From assembly GCA_022823725.1 (NCBI GenBank), contig JAJEHL010000049.1, forward strand, positions 124,001 to 188,000: 64,000 nt of DNA, written 5' to 3'. Numbering within the stretch: the stretch's first letter is position 1; the number at the start of each line of letters is the position of its first letter. The translations under genes were made by a program, and so were the position numbers. The stretch is from Candidatus Latescibacterota bacterium (GTDB lineage Bacteria > Latescibacterota > UBA2968). The notes beneath the pieces are model-generated. The model did not search any database. It was not told the DNA's origin and saw nothing but the letters and a program-made list of their open reading frames with translations. Shown here in pieces: positions 51,609 through 60,027 of the stretch.

Positions 51609-51684
51609 GCCATCCTAGCTCAGCTGGTAGAGCACCTGATTCGTAATCAGGCGGTCGGCGGTTCGAATCCGCTGGATGGCTCCA
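51609..51684 (+). tRNA. tRNA-Thr (anticodon CGT)
   Basis: 76 nt with encoded CCA. Acceptor stem GCCATCC/GGATGGC, D-arm GCTC...GAGC, anticodon stem CCTGA/TCAGG around TTCGTAA (anticodon CGT, reads ACG), T-arm GGCGG-TTCGAAT-CCGCT. It lies alone between the divergent M55 gene and a lipoprotein gene and has its own terminator. Confidence 0.97.
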
Positions 51685-51689
51685 TAAAG

Positions 51690-51724
51690 AAAGGGCTTGT
51701 GTCACTTGGATACAAGCCCTTTTT
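51690..51724 (+). terminator. Intrinsic terminator of the tRNA gene
   Basis: AAAGGGCTTGT pairs with ACAAGCCCTTT across an 11-base loop and is followed by TTTTT (through 51724). It starts 5 bases after the tRNA CCA. Confidence 0.9.
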
Positions 51725-51981
51725 GCTGGCGTAAAATGCGATTTTGTATTTCGCGATTGTGAGATATTGACGCACAGTGTGAATTTTTAATACATTTATT
51801 TTTTGGAATTACGAGTTGAGAGAATTGTTATAACATCTTAAAAATAATGCTGTTATGATTTTTTGTTTCAGTTTGATCCCATCTGGCACAAAAGTTGCAG
51901 TTAAGAGACAGTGGCGTTGTGAACGGTTGCTGGTCTTTATCGCTTCCCGAAAAAACTGAAACTTTTAGCTGGGGGGACAGT

Positions 51982-52440
51982 ATGAAATACGTTGTGATTT
52001 TCTTTGTCCTGAGTTTTGCGCTGAGTTGCAATGTGGTCGATCCCGTGTCGATCTCGGGGTCGGTAGAAAAAATTTCGCCCGCGGCATTTGCCAATGCCAC
52101 TGCGACTATTTTGCACGAAGAAGGCTATACGATAGAAACGGTTGATCCCATAGCCGGTGTGGTCACGACGGGCTGGCGAGATGAGTCGAGTTATGCGAGT
52201 CAGACTTTTTTCGATGTTTCGCGGCGCACGCGCATTTCGGTTGTGATGGATTTTTTTACTCATGAGATCAATGTGCAGATGACCAAACAAAAAAGAAGTG
52301 GTGATGATCCCTGGCGCAACAACGGATTATCAGACGCCGATAGAGATCGGTTGCGGTTAATTCTCGTGCGTATTCAAGAGCGCATCCGGTTAATTGCCCA
52401 GCGCGAAGGAGTTGTTGCCACAAAAAGAAGCATCTGGTGA
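51982..52440 (+). CDS. Small lipoprotein of unknown family
   Basis: 152 aa. ATG at 51982 follows a GGGGGGAC box; the longer frame from 51895 has no such box. The signal MKYVVIFFVLSFALSC has a lipobox with Cys16. The mature part (GVVTTGWRDESS, TRISVVMDFFTHEINVQM) looks like a small alpha/beta domain as in DUF3576- or BamC-like lipoproteins, but I do not recognise it. The C-terminus is Arg-rich helical. It precedes the TonB receptor by 79 bp. Confidence 0.65.
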   Translation: MKYVVIFFVLSFALSCNVVDPVSISGSVEKISPAAFANATATILHEEGYTIETVDPIAGVVTTGWRDESSYASQTFFDVSRRTRISVVMDFFTHEINVQMTKQKRSGDDPWRNNGLSDADRDRLRLILVRIQERIRLIAQREGVVATKRSIW

Positions 52441-52519
52441 CACTATAACCGTCGAGAGGTGTTATAAACTATGGACGGTTGCGCGATATGTATTTCACAA
52501 GTTATTAGAAGGAGCAATA

Positions 52520-54739
52520 ATGAAGTTTTTGTGGGTGCTGTTGTTGCTGTTGCCGCTATCTGTTCGTGCGGCAACGCTGAGTGGGTTTATTGCGGATCAG
52601 AGTAATGGCGAGTCACTGCCCTATGCGAACGTGATGTTAAAAGGGTCAGATAGGCCCATTGTTGCGCTGAGCAATGTGGATGGGTATTACGCCATTCAAG
52701 GGGTTCCTGAGGATATCCCTTATGTGTTGACCATTTCTTATATCGGGTATATCAGTTTTCAGGATACGCTGACTTTTCGAACGGGTGAAACAAGGCGGCT
52801 CGATGTGCAACTCAAACCCGAGCTAATAGTCGTGGAGGAGATCGTGGTAGAGGGCAAGCGGGAGGAGGAAGAGCAGCGCATTCAGCCGGGTTTTGTCGAG
52901 GTCGAAACGGCAAAAATACGCGAGATGCCAGCTATTGGTGAGGCGGATATTTTGCGCTCGTTACACCTGTTGCCCGGTATTCAGGCCGCGTCGGATATCA
53001 GTTCGGGGCTTTATATACGCGGTGGTGGGCCAGATCAGACCTTGATTTTATTGGATCAAATGCCGCTTTACAATCCATCGCACGCATTTGGCTTTTTTTC
53101 TACGTTTAATCCCGATGCCATTCGGGATATGAGTTTGCACAAAGGGGCTTATCCGGCGAAATACGGCGGTCGTTTGGGGTCGGTGCTCGACGTACACAAT
53201 AAGGATGGCAATCGCAAGGGATTTGATGCCAGCGGGGGAGTCAGTCTTATTGCTGCGCGTTTGACACTCGAAGGCCCAACCCCAGAAGGGTCGTGGATGG
53301 TGTCGGGCCGGCGCACTTATATCGATCCGCTATTGTCTTTCATCCGGGATGAAGACACAGATGTTCCCACGTATTATTTTTACGACTTGAATGCCAAGCT
53401 CAATCAGGATTTTTCGGATAATGACAAAGTGCAGGTGAGTGGGTATTTTGGACGAGATGATCTGAGTTTTGATGTTGATGAGGATTCGTTCTTCGGCATT
53501 CGGTGGGGGAATACGGCTTTTCTGGGCAAATGGACGCATGTGTTTTCGCCCGCGCTATTTGGCAGTTTTGTGGTGGCAAGCAGCGATTATGCCAGTAAGA
53601 TAGAACTGAATATTCTCGATACACCCATCTTGCTTTCCAACAGTATTAGTGATTTTACCATCAAAGGCGATGTGGATTGGTTTGCCGCACGCGATCACGC
53701 CATCAGCGGAGGCTTTTTGGCGACGCACTACAATTTTGAATTTAATCAGGAATTTAATCGCTCAAGCCAATTCGATCTGCGCCTGAAGCCCAATTTGCTG
53801 TCGGCGTATGTGCAAGATCATTGGCAGCCTGGCTCTGCAACAGATATTCGCCTGGGGCTGCGGAGCAGTTATTTTAGCGCGGGTGAGCGGTTCCATGTCG
53901 AGCCGCGTTTGTCAATGAGCTACCGCAGGGGCAATTGGCGCTGGAAGGCGGCTGGCGGTTCATTTCATCAGTATTTGCAGTTGGTGACTACCGAGTTGTT
54001 TAGCGGCGGTGATTACTGGGTGCCGCTGGATGAGTCGGTGGAGCCTGGACGGTCCTGGCAAGGGGTGGCAGGCGTGGAGTGGGAACCATCCGAACGTTAC
54101 CAGGCTACTGTGGAAGCCTATTATACCGATATGGCGAATCTGATTGTACTGGACAATCGTATCGCCGCAGATATTGATGCGACGACCGTAGAGGATACGT
54201 TTGTGAGTGGGGGTACCGGGTACGCAACAGGTGTCGAGGTCTTTTTGCAGCGTCGCACGGGACGGTTGACGGGATGGATAGGTTATACGCTGGGATGGAC
54301 GCGGCGCAAATTTGCCGAACTCAATCAGGGCAAGACATTTCCCCCAAAATACGACCGACGCCACGATGTGTCTTTTGTGAGCAATTATCGTTTGGGGCGG
54401 TGGTCGTTTGGGGCGAATTATGTCTATGGCACGGGTCAGGCATTTACGCCTGCATCTGCGCGCTATTCATTGCGCTCGCCCGCAGTGCCCCACCGGCAAA
54501 CCGAAAACCTGGTGCTACCCTCAGATCGCAATAGTGCTCGCTTATTGCCCTATCAGCGATTGGATTTAAATGTGAAGATGCGGTTTCGCGCATTTGAGGT
54601 GAATGGAGAATTTTACGTACAGGTGTTTAATGTATTTAATCGGCGCAATGAGTGGTTTGTCATTTTTGATGAGTCCGATCCGGATGTGGTCAAGATGTTG
54701 CCTATAGTGCCAACGCTGGGAATTAATTTTAATTTTTGA
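52520..54739 (+). CDS. TonB-dependent receptor (DUF4249-associated type)
   Basis: 739 aa. ATG at 52520 has AAGGAGC upstream; the frame to 52394 overlaps the lipoprotein gene. Signal peptide ends VRAA, then a CarboxypepD_reg-like domain (TLSGFIADQSNGESLPYANV), a plug (about 125-235, SLHLLPGIQAASDISSGLYIRGGGPDQTLILLD, FGFFSTFNPDAI) and a barrel to the terminal NFNF. The following gene is DUF4249, a lipoprotein repeatedly coupled with such receptors in Bacteroidota. Ligand is unknown. Confidence 0.92.
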   Translation: MKFLWVLLLLLPLSVRAATLSGFIADQSNGESLPYANVMLKGSDRPIVALSNVDGYYAIQGVPEDIPYVLTISYIGYISFQDTLTFRTGETRRLDVQLKPELIVVEEIVVEGKREEEEQRIQPGFVEVETAKIREMPAIGEADILRSLHLLPGIQAASDISSGLYIRGGGPDQTLILLDQMPLYNPSHAFGFFSTFNPDAIRDMSLHKGAYPAKYGGRLGSVLDVHNKDGNRKGFDASGGVSLIAARLTLEGPTPEGSWMVSGRRTYIDPLLSFIRDEDTDVPTYYFYDLNAKLNQDFSDNDKVQVSGYFGRDDLSFDVDEDSFFGIRWGNTAFLGKWTHVFSPALFGSFVVASSDYASKIELNILDTPILLSNSISDFTIKGDVDWFAARDHAISGGFLATHYNFEFNQEFNRSSQFDLRLKPNLLSAYVQDHWQPGSATDIRLGLRSSYFSAGERFHVEPRLSMSYRRGNWRWKAAGGSFHQYLQLVTTELFSGGDYWVPLDESVEPGRSWQGVAGVEWEPSERYQATVEAYYTDMANLIVLDNRIAADIDATTVEDTFVSGGTGYATGVEVFLQRRTGRLTGWIGYTLGWTRRKFAELNQGKTFPPKYDRRHDVSFVSNYRLGRWSFGANYVYGTGQAFTPASARYSLRSPAVPHRQTENLVLPSDRNSARLLPYQRLDLNVKMRFRAFEVNGEFYVQVFNVFNRRNEWFVIFDESDPDVVKMLPIVPTLGINFNF

Positions 54740-54749
54740 GAGGATTGTG

Positions 54750-55688
54750 ATGAAATATGTCGTTTTGGCGGTAGGTTGTCTGATGTTGCTGACCGGGTGT
54801 GAGGCCGAGCGCGATCCGTCGAGTCTTTTTGGACCAGATGCCTCGGGCGTTCTGGTTGTAGATGCGCTGTTGATTGTCGATCAACCCCTACCTCGGGTGT
54901 TAGTTAGTGAGACGGTAAAAGCAAATGCGAGAGGGATTGATCGCCTGGCAGATGTAGGCGATGCCGAGGTCGTGATCACGCAGGAGGAACAGACGTTTGT
55001 GTACCGCCCGAGTTTGGGTTTCTTCGCAGGGGCTTATCGGCCCCCGCGCAATGCGCCACTCGTTTTGCCAAATACAGCGTATCATTTGCGCGTGCGATCA
55101 CAGGGCAGGGAAGCCACAGCACAGACGATCACACCGGGCAGATTCGATATTCGAGAGGCGGCATTAATAGATGATGAGACACTTGAGGTCATCCGATCAT
55201 TGAACAGATATGAAGATGGCAATGTGCAGGAGAATCGCGTTGTCTATCAAGATGGCCTTCTGGAAATGCGATTTGATCCGCTTCCTGCCAGTGGCTACCA
55301 CATTGCAATTGAGAGCCTGGATCCGGAATCGGATTTGGTGGTTTATTCCGATTTGGTCGATGAAGATGAGAGGGCGGAGTTTGCACGATACGGCAGTTCA
55401 CCTGCATTTGAGGCCGCAGATGGCATCGTGCGCTTTCCCTGGTTTGCGGTGGCTTATGCCGGGCCTCATGTCATTCGCATTTATGCGGTTGACAAAAACT
55501 GGTTTGATTTGATTCGCTCTGTGCCCGAGTTTTATCAAGATGATGAGGGGAATGCGTTTCAGCCTGGGAGTCTGGCGGGCGACAATTTTGAGCGTCCGCT
55601 GTTTAACGTTGATGGGGGCATAGGGATTTTTGGATCGGCGTCTGTGGATTCGGTGGGTTTTGTGGTGTTGCCCCGCCCCTCGCAATAA
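54750..55688 (+). CDS. DUF4249-type lipoprotein
   Basis: 312 aa. MKYVVLAVGCLMLLTGC is a lipoprotein signal with Cys17. The mature part (VLVVDALLIVDQPLPRVLVSET, DVGDAEVVITQEEQTFVY, PNTAYHLRVRSQGREA) has the Ig-like layout of DUF4249. ATG at 54750 has GAGG at 6 bases; the GTG just before it is less likely. It lies 10 bp after the receptor gene and probably acts as its surface-exposed partner. Confidence 0.78.
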   Translation: MKYVVLAVGCLMLLTGCEAERDPSSLFGPDASGVLVVDALLIVDQPLPRVLVSETVKANARGIDRLADVGDAEVVITQEEQTFVYRPSLGFFAGAYRPPRNAPLVLPNTAYHLRVRSQGREATAQTITPGRFDIREAALIDDETLEVIRSLNRYEDGNVQENRVVYQDGLLEMRFDPLPASGYHIAIESLDPESDLVVYSDLVDEDERAEFARYGSSPAFEAADGIVRFPWFAVAYAGPHVIRIYAVDKNWFDLIRSVPEFYQDDEGNAFQPGSLAGDNFERPLFNVDGGIGIFGSASVDSVGFVVLPRPSQ

Positions 55689-55714
55689 AGGTTATTGCAC
55701 AAATATATCTCCTT

Positions 55715-55744
55715 GGGCATCGGTCTATAACCGATGCCCTTTTT
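55715..55744 (+). terminator. Intrinsic terminator after the DUF4249 gene
   Basis: GGGCATCGGT-CTATA-ACCGATGCCC gives a perfect 10-bp stem with a 5-base loop, followed by TTTTTCTTT. Confidence 0.93.
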
Positions 55745-55808
55745 CTTTGCTTGACGCGGGCATTTGTGTTATGATTTCTATACTATAAAGTCTTTGAGGA
55801 GGAAAAAA

Positions 55809-56615
55809 ATGACGCCGGAAGAACAGAAAACGTTTTTTTTCGATCAGGGCTATCTCGTGGTTGAAGGTGTGGTGTCGCCAGAAGAGTTGGCCGAGTGTGA
55901 AGTGGAGATCCACAAATTACACGTAATGGCAGCAGATTTGGCAGCCAATGGCGATAAGCGTTCGGGCAGTTTTCAGCGCGAGCCTTATGCGAGGGACAAA
56001 GAGCAAGAAGGCTTGCCCGTGTTGCGAAAGATCGAACAGACGCGCGATTTTTCCAACGTGTTCAAGAATTTGGCTGCACATTCCAAACTCGTGCCCGTGG
56101 TTCAGAATCTGATTGGTCCCGATTTGTTGTTGTTTCGCAGTACGCTTATGCTCAAGCCCGCGTTTCACGGGTCTTCGCATGGTTTTCATCAAGATTCGGC
56201 GTATTGGCCGATGGAGCCGCCCGAGCTTGTCACGGTGAGTATTGCATTGACAGATGCCTATTCGGAGAATGGGTGCATTCGAGTAATTCCCAGAAGTCAC
56301 AAGTGGGGCATGCAGAAATGGGGCGATATTGCGCGGCCTCAAGATGCAAAGTTGACAGATCGAAAAAATTTGGATATTTCACAGGCGATTGAGGTGCCGC
56401 TCAAGGCGGGAACTGCTCTTTTGTTTCACAGTTTGTGTGTACACGGTTCTGGCCCCAATCATTCCCCGCGGCCAAGGCATACGGCGCTTTACGCCTATTT
56501 TCCACCCACTGTGCGTTATATTGCGCGTGGATCGGATTCATCGCGCACGTTTCCGGTGATTGCCGGGTTAGAAGGCAGGGAAGAAGTTACGATGGTCGCC
56601 GAGTCGGCGGCTTAA
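55809..56615 (+). CDS. Phytanoyl-CoA dioxygenase (PhyH) family protein
   Basis: 268 aa Fe(II)/2-oxoglutarate dioxygenase. Iron ligands His127 and Asp129 in GFHQDSAYWP and the distal His212 in CVHGSGPNHSP; Arg223 in RPRHTALYAYF binds 2-oxoglutarate. ATG at 55809 has GAGGAGG at 7 bases. It is the first gene after a terminator and precedes the Gfo/Idh/MocA and PfkB genes by 40 bp, so oxidative work on a sugar or alkyl moiety is possible. The family is much expanded in this kind of genome. Confidence 0.92.
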   Translation: MTPEEQKTFFFDQGYLVVEGVVSPEELAECEVEIHKLHVMAADLAANGDKRSGSFQREPYARDKEQEGLPVLRKIEQTRDFSNVFKNLAAHSKLVPVVQNLIGPDLLLFRSTLMLKPAFHGSSHGFHQDSAYWPMEPPELVTVSIALTDAYSENGCIRVIPRSHKWGMQKWGDIARPQDAKLTDRKNLDISQAIEVPLKAGTALLFHSLCVHGSGPNHSPRPRHTALYAYFPPTVRYIARGSDSSRTFPVIAGLEGREEVTMVAESAA

Positions 56616-56655
56616 TAATAAAATATTAATCACAATGACCGGGAGGTTCTGCGCG

Positions 56656-57639
56656 ATGTCTAAAGAAAAAATTCGGCTCGGTTTGATCGGATGTGGCGGC
56701 AATATGCAGCGGGCGCATTTGCCTCGTTTGAAGGCAGATGGCGGCGTGGAGATTATCGGGGTGGCCGATCCCGATGAGAGCCAGGCCGAAGCATTGATGG
56801 CGGCGTGGGGCAGTGAGGTATCGTTTTATGAAGATTATCGCCAACTGGTGCGTAATGAGGCGTTGGATGCCATGCTGATTAGTTCGCCCCATGCCCTGCA
56901 TTATGAACACGCCCGTTTGTCTTTGCAAAAGGGGTTACACGTTCTGGTTGAGAAGCCCCTCACTGTTGCGTCTCGGCAGACCAAGTCGCTGATCAATTTA
57001 TCGGATAAATTGAAATTGTATCTGGTGGTCGCCTATCAGCGCAATTATATGGCTCCCCATGTTTATGCGCGTGAATTGATTCGGCAGGGTGAACTCGGAG
57101 AGTTGCGCGGCGTGGTGGCTTATGTGACACAAAATTGGGGGAGTATCCGCGGCTGGCGTTTGGATCCCGAGTTGTCGGGGGGCGGCATGTTTATGGATAC
57201 GGGTAGCCATCTCGTCGCCTCTGTGTTGTGGATTACGGGATTGGAGCCTGTGGAGGTCTCGGCTTTTGCGGAGAACGCGGGCAAAGCTGTGGATACCAAT
57301 ATGGTGGTCAATGTGCGTTTCAAAGGTGGCGGGGCGGGTACGCTGAATACCTTTGGCAATGCGGCGCATCACGATGAGCGAATCGCCATTCACGGAAGCA
57401 AAGGCTGCCTGGTATTCCATTTACACCAGTGGCAGGTGCAGTCGGTTTTGCTGAATGACAAACCACTCGAAATTCCGCCACATATTCAGGAGACGACGCC
57501 CGATCGGGCTTTTTTGGGTCTGATCCGCAACGATGGCGTGGGGTATTCGCCGCCGGATTTCGCTTTGCAGGTCGCCCGTTTGTCCGAGGCCGCTTATCGC
57601 TCGGCTTCTGCAAAAAAGGCCGTGAAGGTATCGCGGTAA
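56656..57639 (+). CDS. Gfo/Idh/MocA-family oxidoreductase
   Basis: 327 aa. NAD(P)-binding GLIGCGGNMQRAHLP, ADPDESQAEAL, the signature EKPL at about 105-108 and ELSGGGMFMDTGSHLV, where the Asp/His pair is catalytic in inositol and sugar dehydrogenases. ATG at 56656 has GGGAGG 9 bases upstream. Its TAA overlaps the PfkB start as TAATG. Probably oxidises a sugar or cyclitol that the kinase handles next. Confidence 0.92.
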   Translation: MSKEKIRLGLIGCGGNMQRAHLPRLKADGGVEIIGVADPDESQAEALMAAWGSEVSFYEDYRQLVRNEALDAMLISSPHALHYEHARLSLQKGLHVLVEKPLTVASRQTKSLINLSDKLKLYLVVAYQRNYMAPHVYARELIRQGELGELRGVVAYVTQNWGSIRGWRLDPELSGGGMFMDTGSHLVASVLWITGLEPVEVSAFAENAGKAVDTNMVVNVRFKGGGAGTLNTFGNAAHHDERIAIHGSKGCLVFHLHQWQVQSVLLNDKPLEIPPHIQETTPDRAFLGLIRNDGVGYSPPDFALQVARLSEAAYRSASAKKAVKVSR

Positions 57640-58523
57640 TGCGCCGTGACCCGCCCTGTGTGGTCGCTATCGGTGCCGTGTTGTGGGATGTGTTTCCCGA
57701 TGGCGAGCGATTGGGAGGCGCGCCAGCAAATTTTGCCGTGCACGCGGCGGCTTTGGGTGCGCGTTCTACTATGGTGAGTTGTGTGGGAGACGATGCGCGG
57801 GGCAAGGCAGCACTTGAGATTTTGAGCGAACGAGATGTGGCGATAGATGCTGTACAGGTGCATGCCCATCGGTCAACGGGTAGTGTGAACGTGACCCTTG
57901 TGGATGGGCAGCCAACTTATGAAATTGTCGAAGGCGTGGCGTGGGATGCGATTACCTGGTGTTCAGAATTGGCACCGATAGCGCAATCTGCTCACGCCTT
58001 GTGTTTTGGTACACTGGACCAACGCGCGGCGCAGAGCCGTCAAGCAATTACAAATTTTTTAGATGCAGCGTCGCCGGATTGTCTGCGCGTGCTCGATATC
58101 AATTTTCGGCAGCACTATCACACTGATGAGATTGTTCGAGAATCTCTAATACGCGCTGATGTGCTGAAGTTAAATGACGAGGAAGTGGTTCTGTTGCGCG
58201 ATTATGTGGGTGGGAAAGAAGATGTGGATGCTTTTTTGACAGATATTTGCGCGCGTTTTGACCTGCGATGTGTGATTTTGACGCTGGGAGAACAGGGCTG
58301 TCGGATTTTGGGTGAAGATGGGATTTGTCGGGCGATAGGGAAAAGACAACAGGTCGTGAATACGGTGGGTGCTGGCGATGCTTTTACGGCGGCTTATGTC
58401 ATGCATTTACTCGCTGGCGCACCGATTCAGATATGCGCCGAACAGGCCAATGCCGTTGGCGGTTTTGTTACGACACAGGATGGTGGGATGCCGCCTTTGC
58501 CCGCGCGTTTTCGGGTTTTTTAG
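57639..58523 (+). CDS. PfkB-family carbohydrate kinase (fructokinase-like)
   Basis: 294 aa ribokinase-fold kinase. GGAPANFAVHAAALGA is the N-terminal PfkB signature, VLDINFRQHY the substrate strand, and NTVGAGDAFTAAYV the C-terminal signature with the catalytic Asp. It overlaps the oxidoreductase stop by one base. No box stands before its ATG, so it probably relies on coupling. It converges on the phosphodiesterase gene with 7 bp between. Confidence 0.92.
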   Translation: MRRDPPCVVAIGAVLWDVFPDGERLGGAPANFAVHAAALGARSTMVSCVGDDARGKAALEILSERDVAIDAVQVHAHRSTGSVNVTLVDGQPTYEIVEGVAWDAITWCSELAPIAQSAHALCFGTLDQRAAQSRQAITNFLDAASPDCLRVLDINFRQHYHTDEIVRESLIRADVLKLNDEEVVLLRDYVGGKEDVDAFLTDICARFDLRCVILTLGEQGCRILGEDGICRAIGKRQQVVNTVGAGDAFTAAYVMHLLAGAPIQICAEQANAVGGFVTTQDGGMPPLPARFRVF

Positions 58524-58530
58524 CGATCAA

Positions 58531-60015
58531 TTACAAATATCCCAGTGCTCTGAGCCGATCTTCGAGTGCTTTTTTTTCTTCTTCTGTATAGACCTCGTCG
58601 TCTGTATGTGGAGGTTGTGCGTCTGATGGCGCATGCGTTGAGGGCGCATTGACGATTGCCTGGCCCTGCATGTCGGTGGGGATGGGGATATCCATGAGGC
58701 TTAGGATAGTTGGTGCGATGTCGCGTATTTCCAGATTGTAGCTTTCGCCGGTGTGCGTGCCGTCTTTGAGAAGAAAGATACCGTGTTGGGCGTGATTGGC
58801 ATCGTCTGGACCTGTGTCGTTTTCAAGGGTGTGGATGGCGCGATGGCCTATTGTGCCAACAGAACGCCAGTGCAGGTCGCCGAAATAGACGATCAGGTCG
58901 GGCGGGATGTTGTTAATCGTGCTGTAAATATCTTCTGGTTTGAAGACCTGCGTCGGCAGGGGATTGCCCTTGTCGTCTGGGATGTCCGCGATTTTTTTTG
59001 AGAGTTCAGCACACAAGGCCTGGTACTGTTCGGAGGGCACAATGCCTTCTGGTTCGCGTCCGGCAATGTTGAGAAAGATACGCGCGTAATAGCCACCCTC
59101 ACCCCAGGCTGTGGTTTTTGACCAGTCGATTTCGAGATCCTCATAAGCCGTAGGCTTTTGGGGATATTTTTTTATTGTCAAATACCCTTCTCGGATCAAC
59201 CATTCGTTGATGCAGATGCCACCATCTATGCGCTTGGCACCGTGGTCTGAGACGAGGAGAATGGCTGTGTCTTTACCCGCCAGAGCAATTAGAGATGCGA
59301 TTTCACTATCGAGATATCGGTAATAGTCGCGGATGGCGTTCACATATTCGGAATTGGGATCGTGTTTTCGGTGGGTTTGATCCAGAAAACGCCAGAATCC
59401 GTGGTGGATGCGATCTGTGCCCATTTCTACATGCATGCAAAAATCCCATTCGCGGGTTTGCATGAGATGTCGGGTCACGCGAAATCGCTTTTTGGTCATG
59501 GCGTAAATTTCGCGGAGCAAGCGCGCTTTGTCATCTGTGCGAAAATCGCGTACATCGATGATATAGCCATCGGATACGCGATCAATTTCGGTTTTTAAAC
59601 TATCGGGATAGGTATAGGGACTGGTGTTGCTCGGTGTGAGGAAAGAAGCGATCAGGCAGCCATTGACTGGCTGGGGGGGATAGGTTTGGGGCACGCCAAC
59701 GAGGATTACTTTTTTGCCTGCCTCAGAAATGATATCCCAAACCGTATCGTCGTGTACAAGAGCTGAATTGGCGATAGACAGACGATTGTAGGAGTAATCG
59801 GCGCGGTTGCGCAGTCCGTAAAATCCCAGTGTGCCCGGGTCTTTGCCCGTTACCATACTCATCCAGGCGGGAATGGTGATGGGCGGGATGGTGCTTTTGA
59901 GGTTGCCGTAAACCCCGGTCTGCATCAAGTTATTGATGGTGGGCAGGTCATCTCGAAATCGCTGAAAGATCAGTTCGGGCGACGCACAATCCAGGCCTAT
60001 GACGAGTGCTTTCAT
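58531..60015 (-). CDS. Type I phosphodiesterase / nucleotide pyrophosphatase family protein
   Basis: 494 aa alkaline-phosphatase superfamily member. GLDCASPEL has metal Asp9; Thr47 in PPITIPAWMSMVTG is the nucleophile; VEMGTDRIHHGFWRFLD and LLVSDHGAKRIDGGI supply the second metal set, and GTIGHRAIHTLEND the final one. Hydrolyses a phosphodi- or mono-ester. The C-terminal about 40 residues (Pro/Asp/Glu-rich, then EEKKALEDRLRALGYL) are an unusual tail. 12 bp downstream of the C25 peptidase gene and in the same direction. Confidence 0.9.
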   Translation of the reverse strand: MKALVIGLDCASPELIFQRFRDDLPTINNLMQTGVYGNLKSTIPPITIPAWMSMVTGKDPGTLGFYGLRNRADYSYNRLSIANSALVHDDTVWDIISEAGKKVILVGVPQTYPPQPVNGCLIASFLTPSNTSPYTYPDSLKTEIDRVSDGYIIDVRDFRTDDKARLLREIYAMTKKRFRVTRHLMQTREWDFCMHVEMGTDRIHHGFWRFLDQTHRKHDPNSEYVNAIRDYYRYLDSEIASLIALAGKDTAILLVSDHGAKRIDGGICINEWLIREGYLTIKKYPQKPTAYEDLEIDWSKTTAWGEGGYYARIFLNIAGREPEGIVPSEQYQALCAELSKKIADIPDDKGNPLPTQVFKPEDIYSTINNIPPDLIVYFGDLHWRSVGTIGHRAIHTLENDTGPDDANHAQHGIFLLKDGTHTGESYNLEIRDIAPTILSLMDIPIPTDMQGQAIVNAPSTHAPSDAQPPHTDDEVYTEEEKKALEDRLRALGYL

Positions 60016-60027
60016 GATTTTTTCACT

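Noticed and set aside
51609-51684. tRNA-Thr as an integration site
   Set aside because: No partial tRNA copy or integrase was seen in the window.
51781-51840. Promoter for the lipoprotein gene (TTGACG at 51767, TAATAC at 51788)
   Set aside because: Spacing is only 15 bases and other AT-rich hexamers are equally good.
55751-55790. TTGACG-based promoter for the PhyH gene
   Set aside because: Possible -10 boxes give spacers of 13 or more than 20 bases, so no pair could be assigned.
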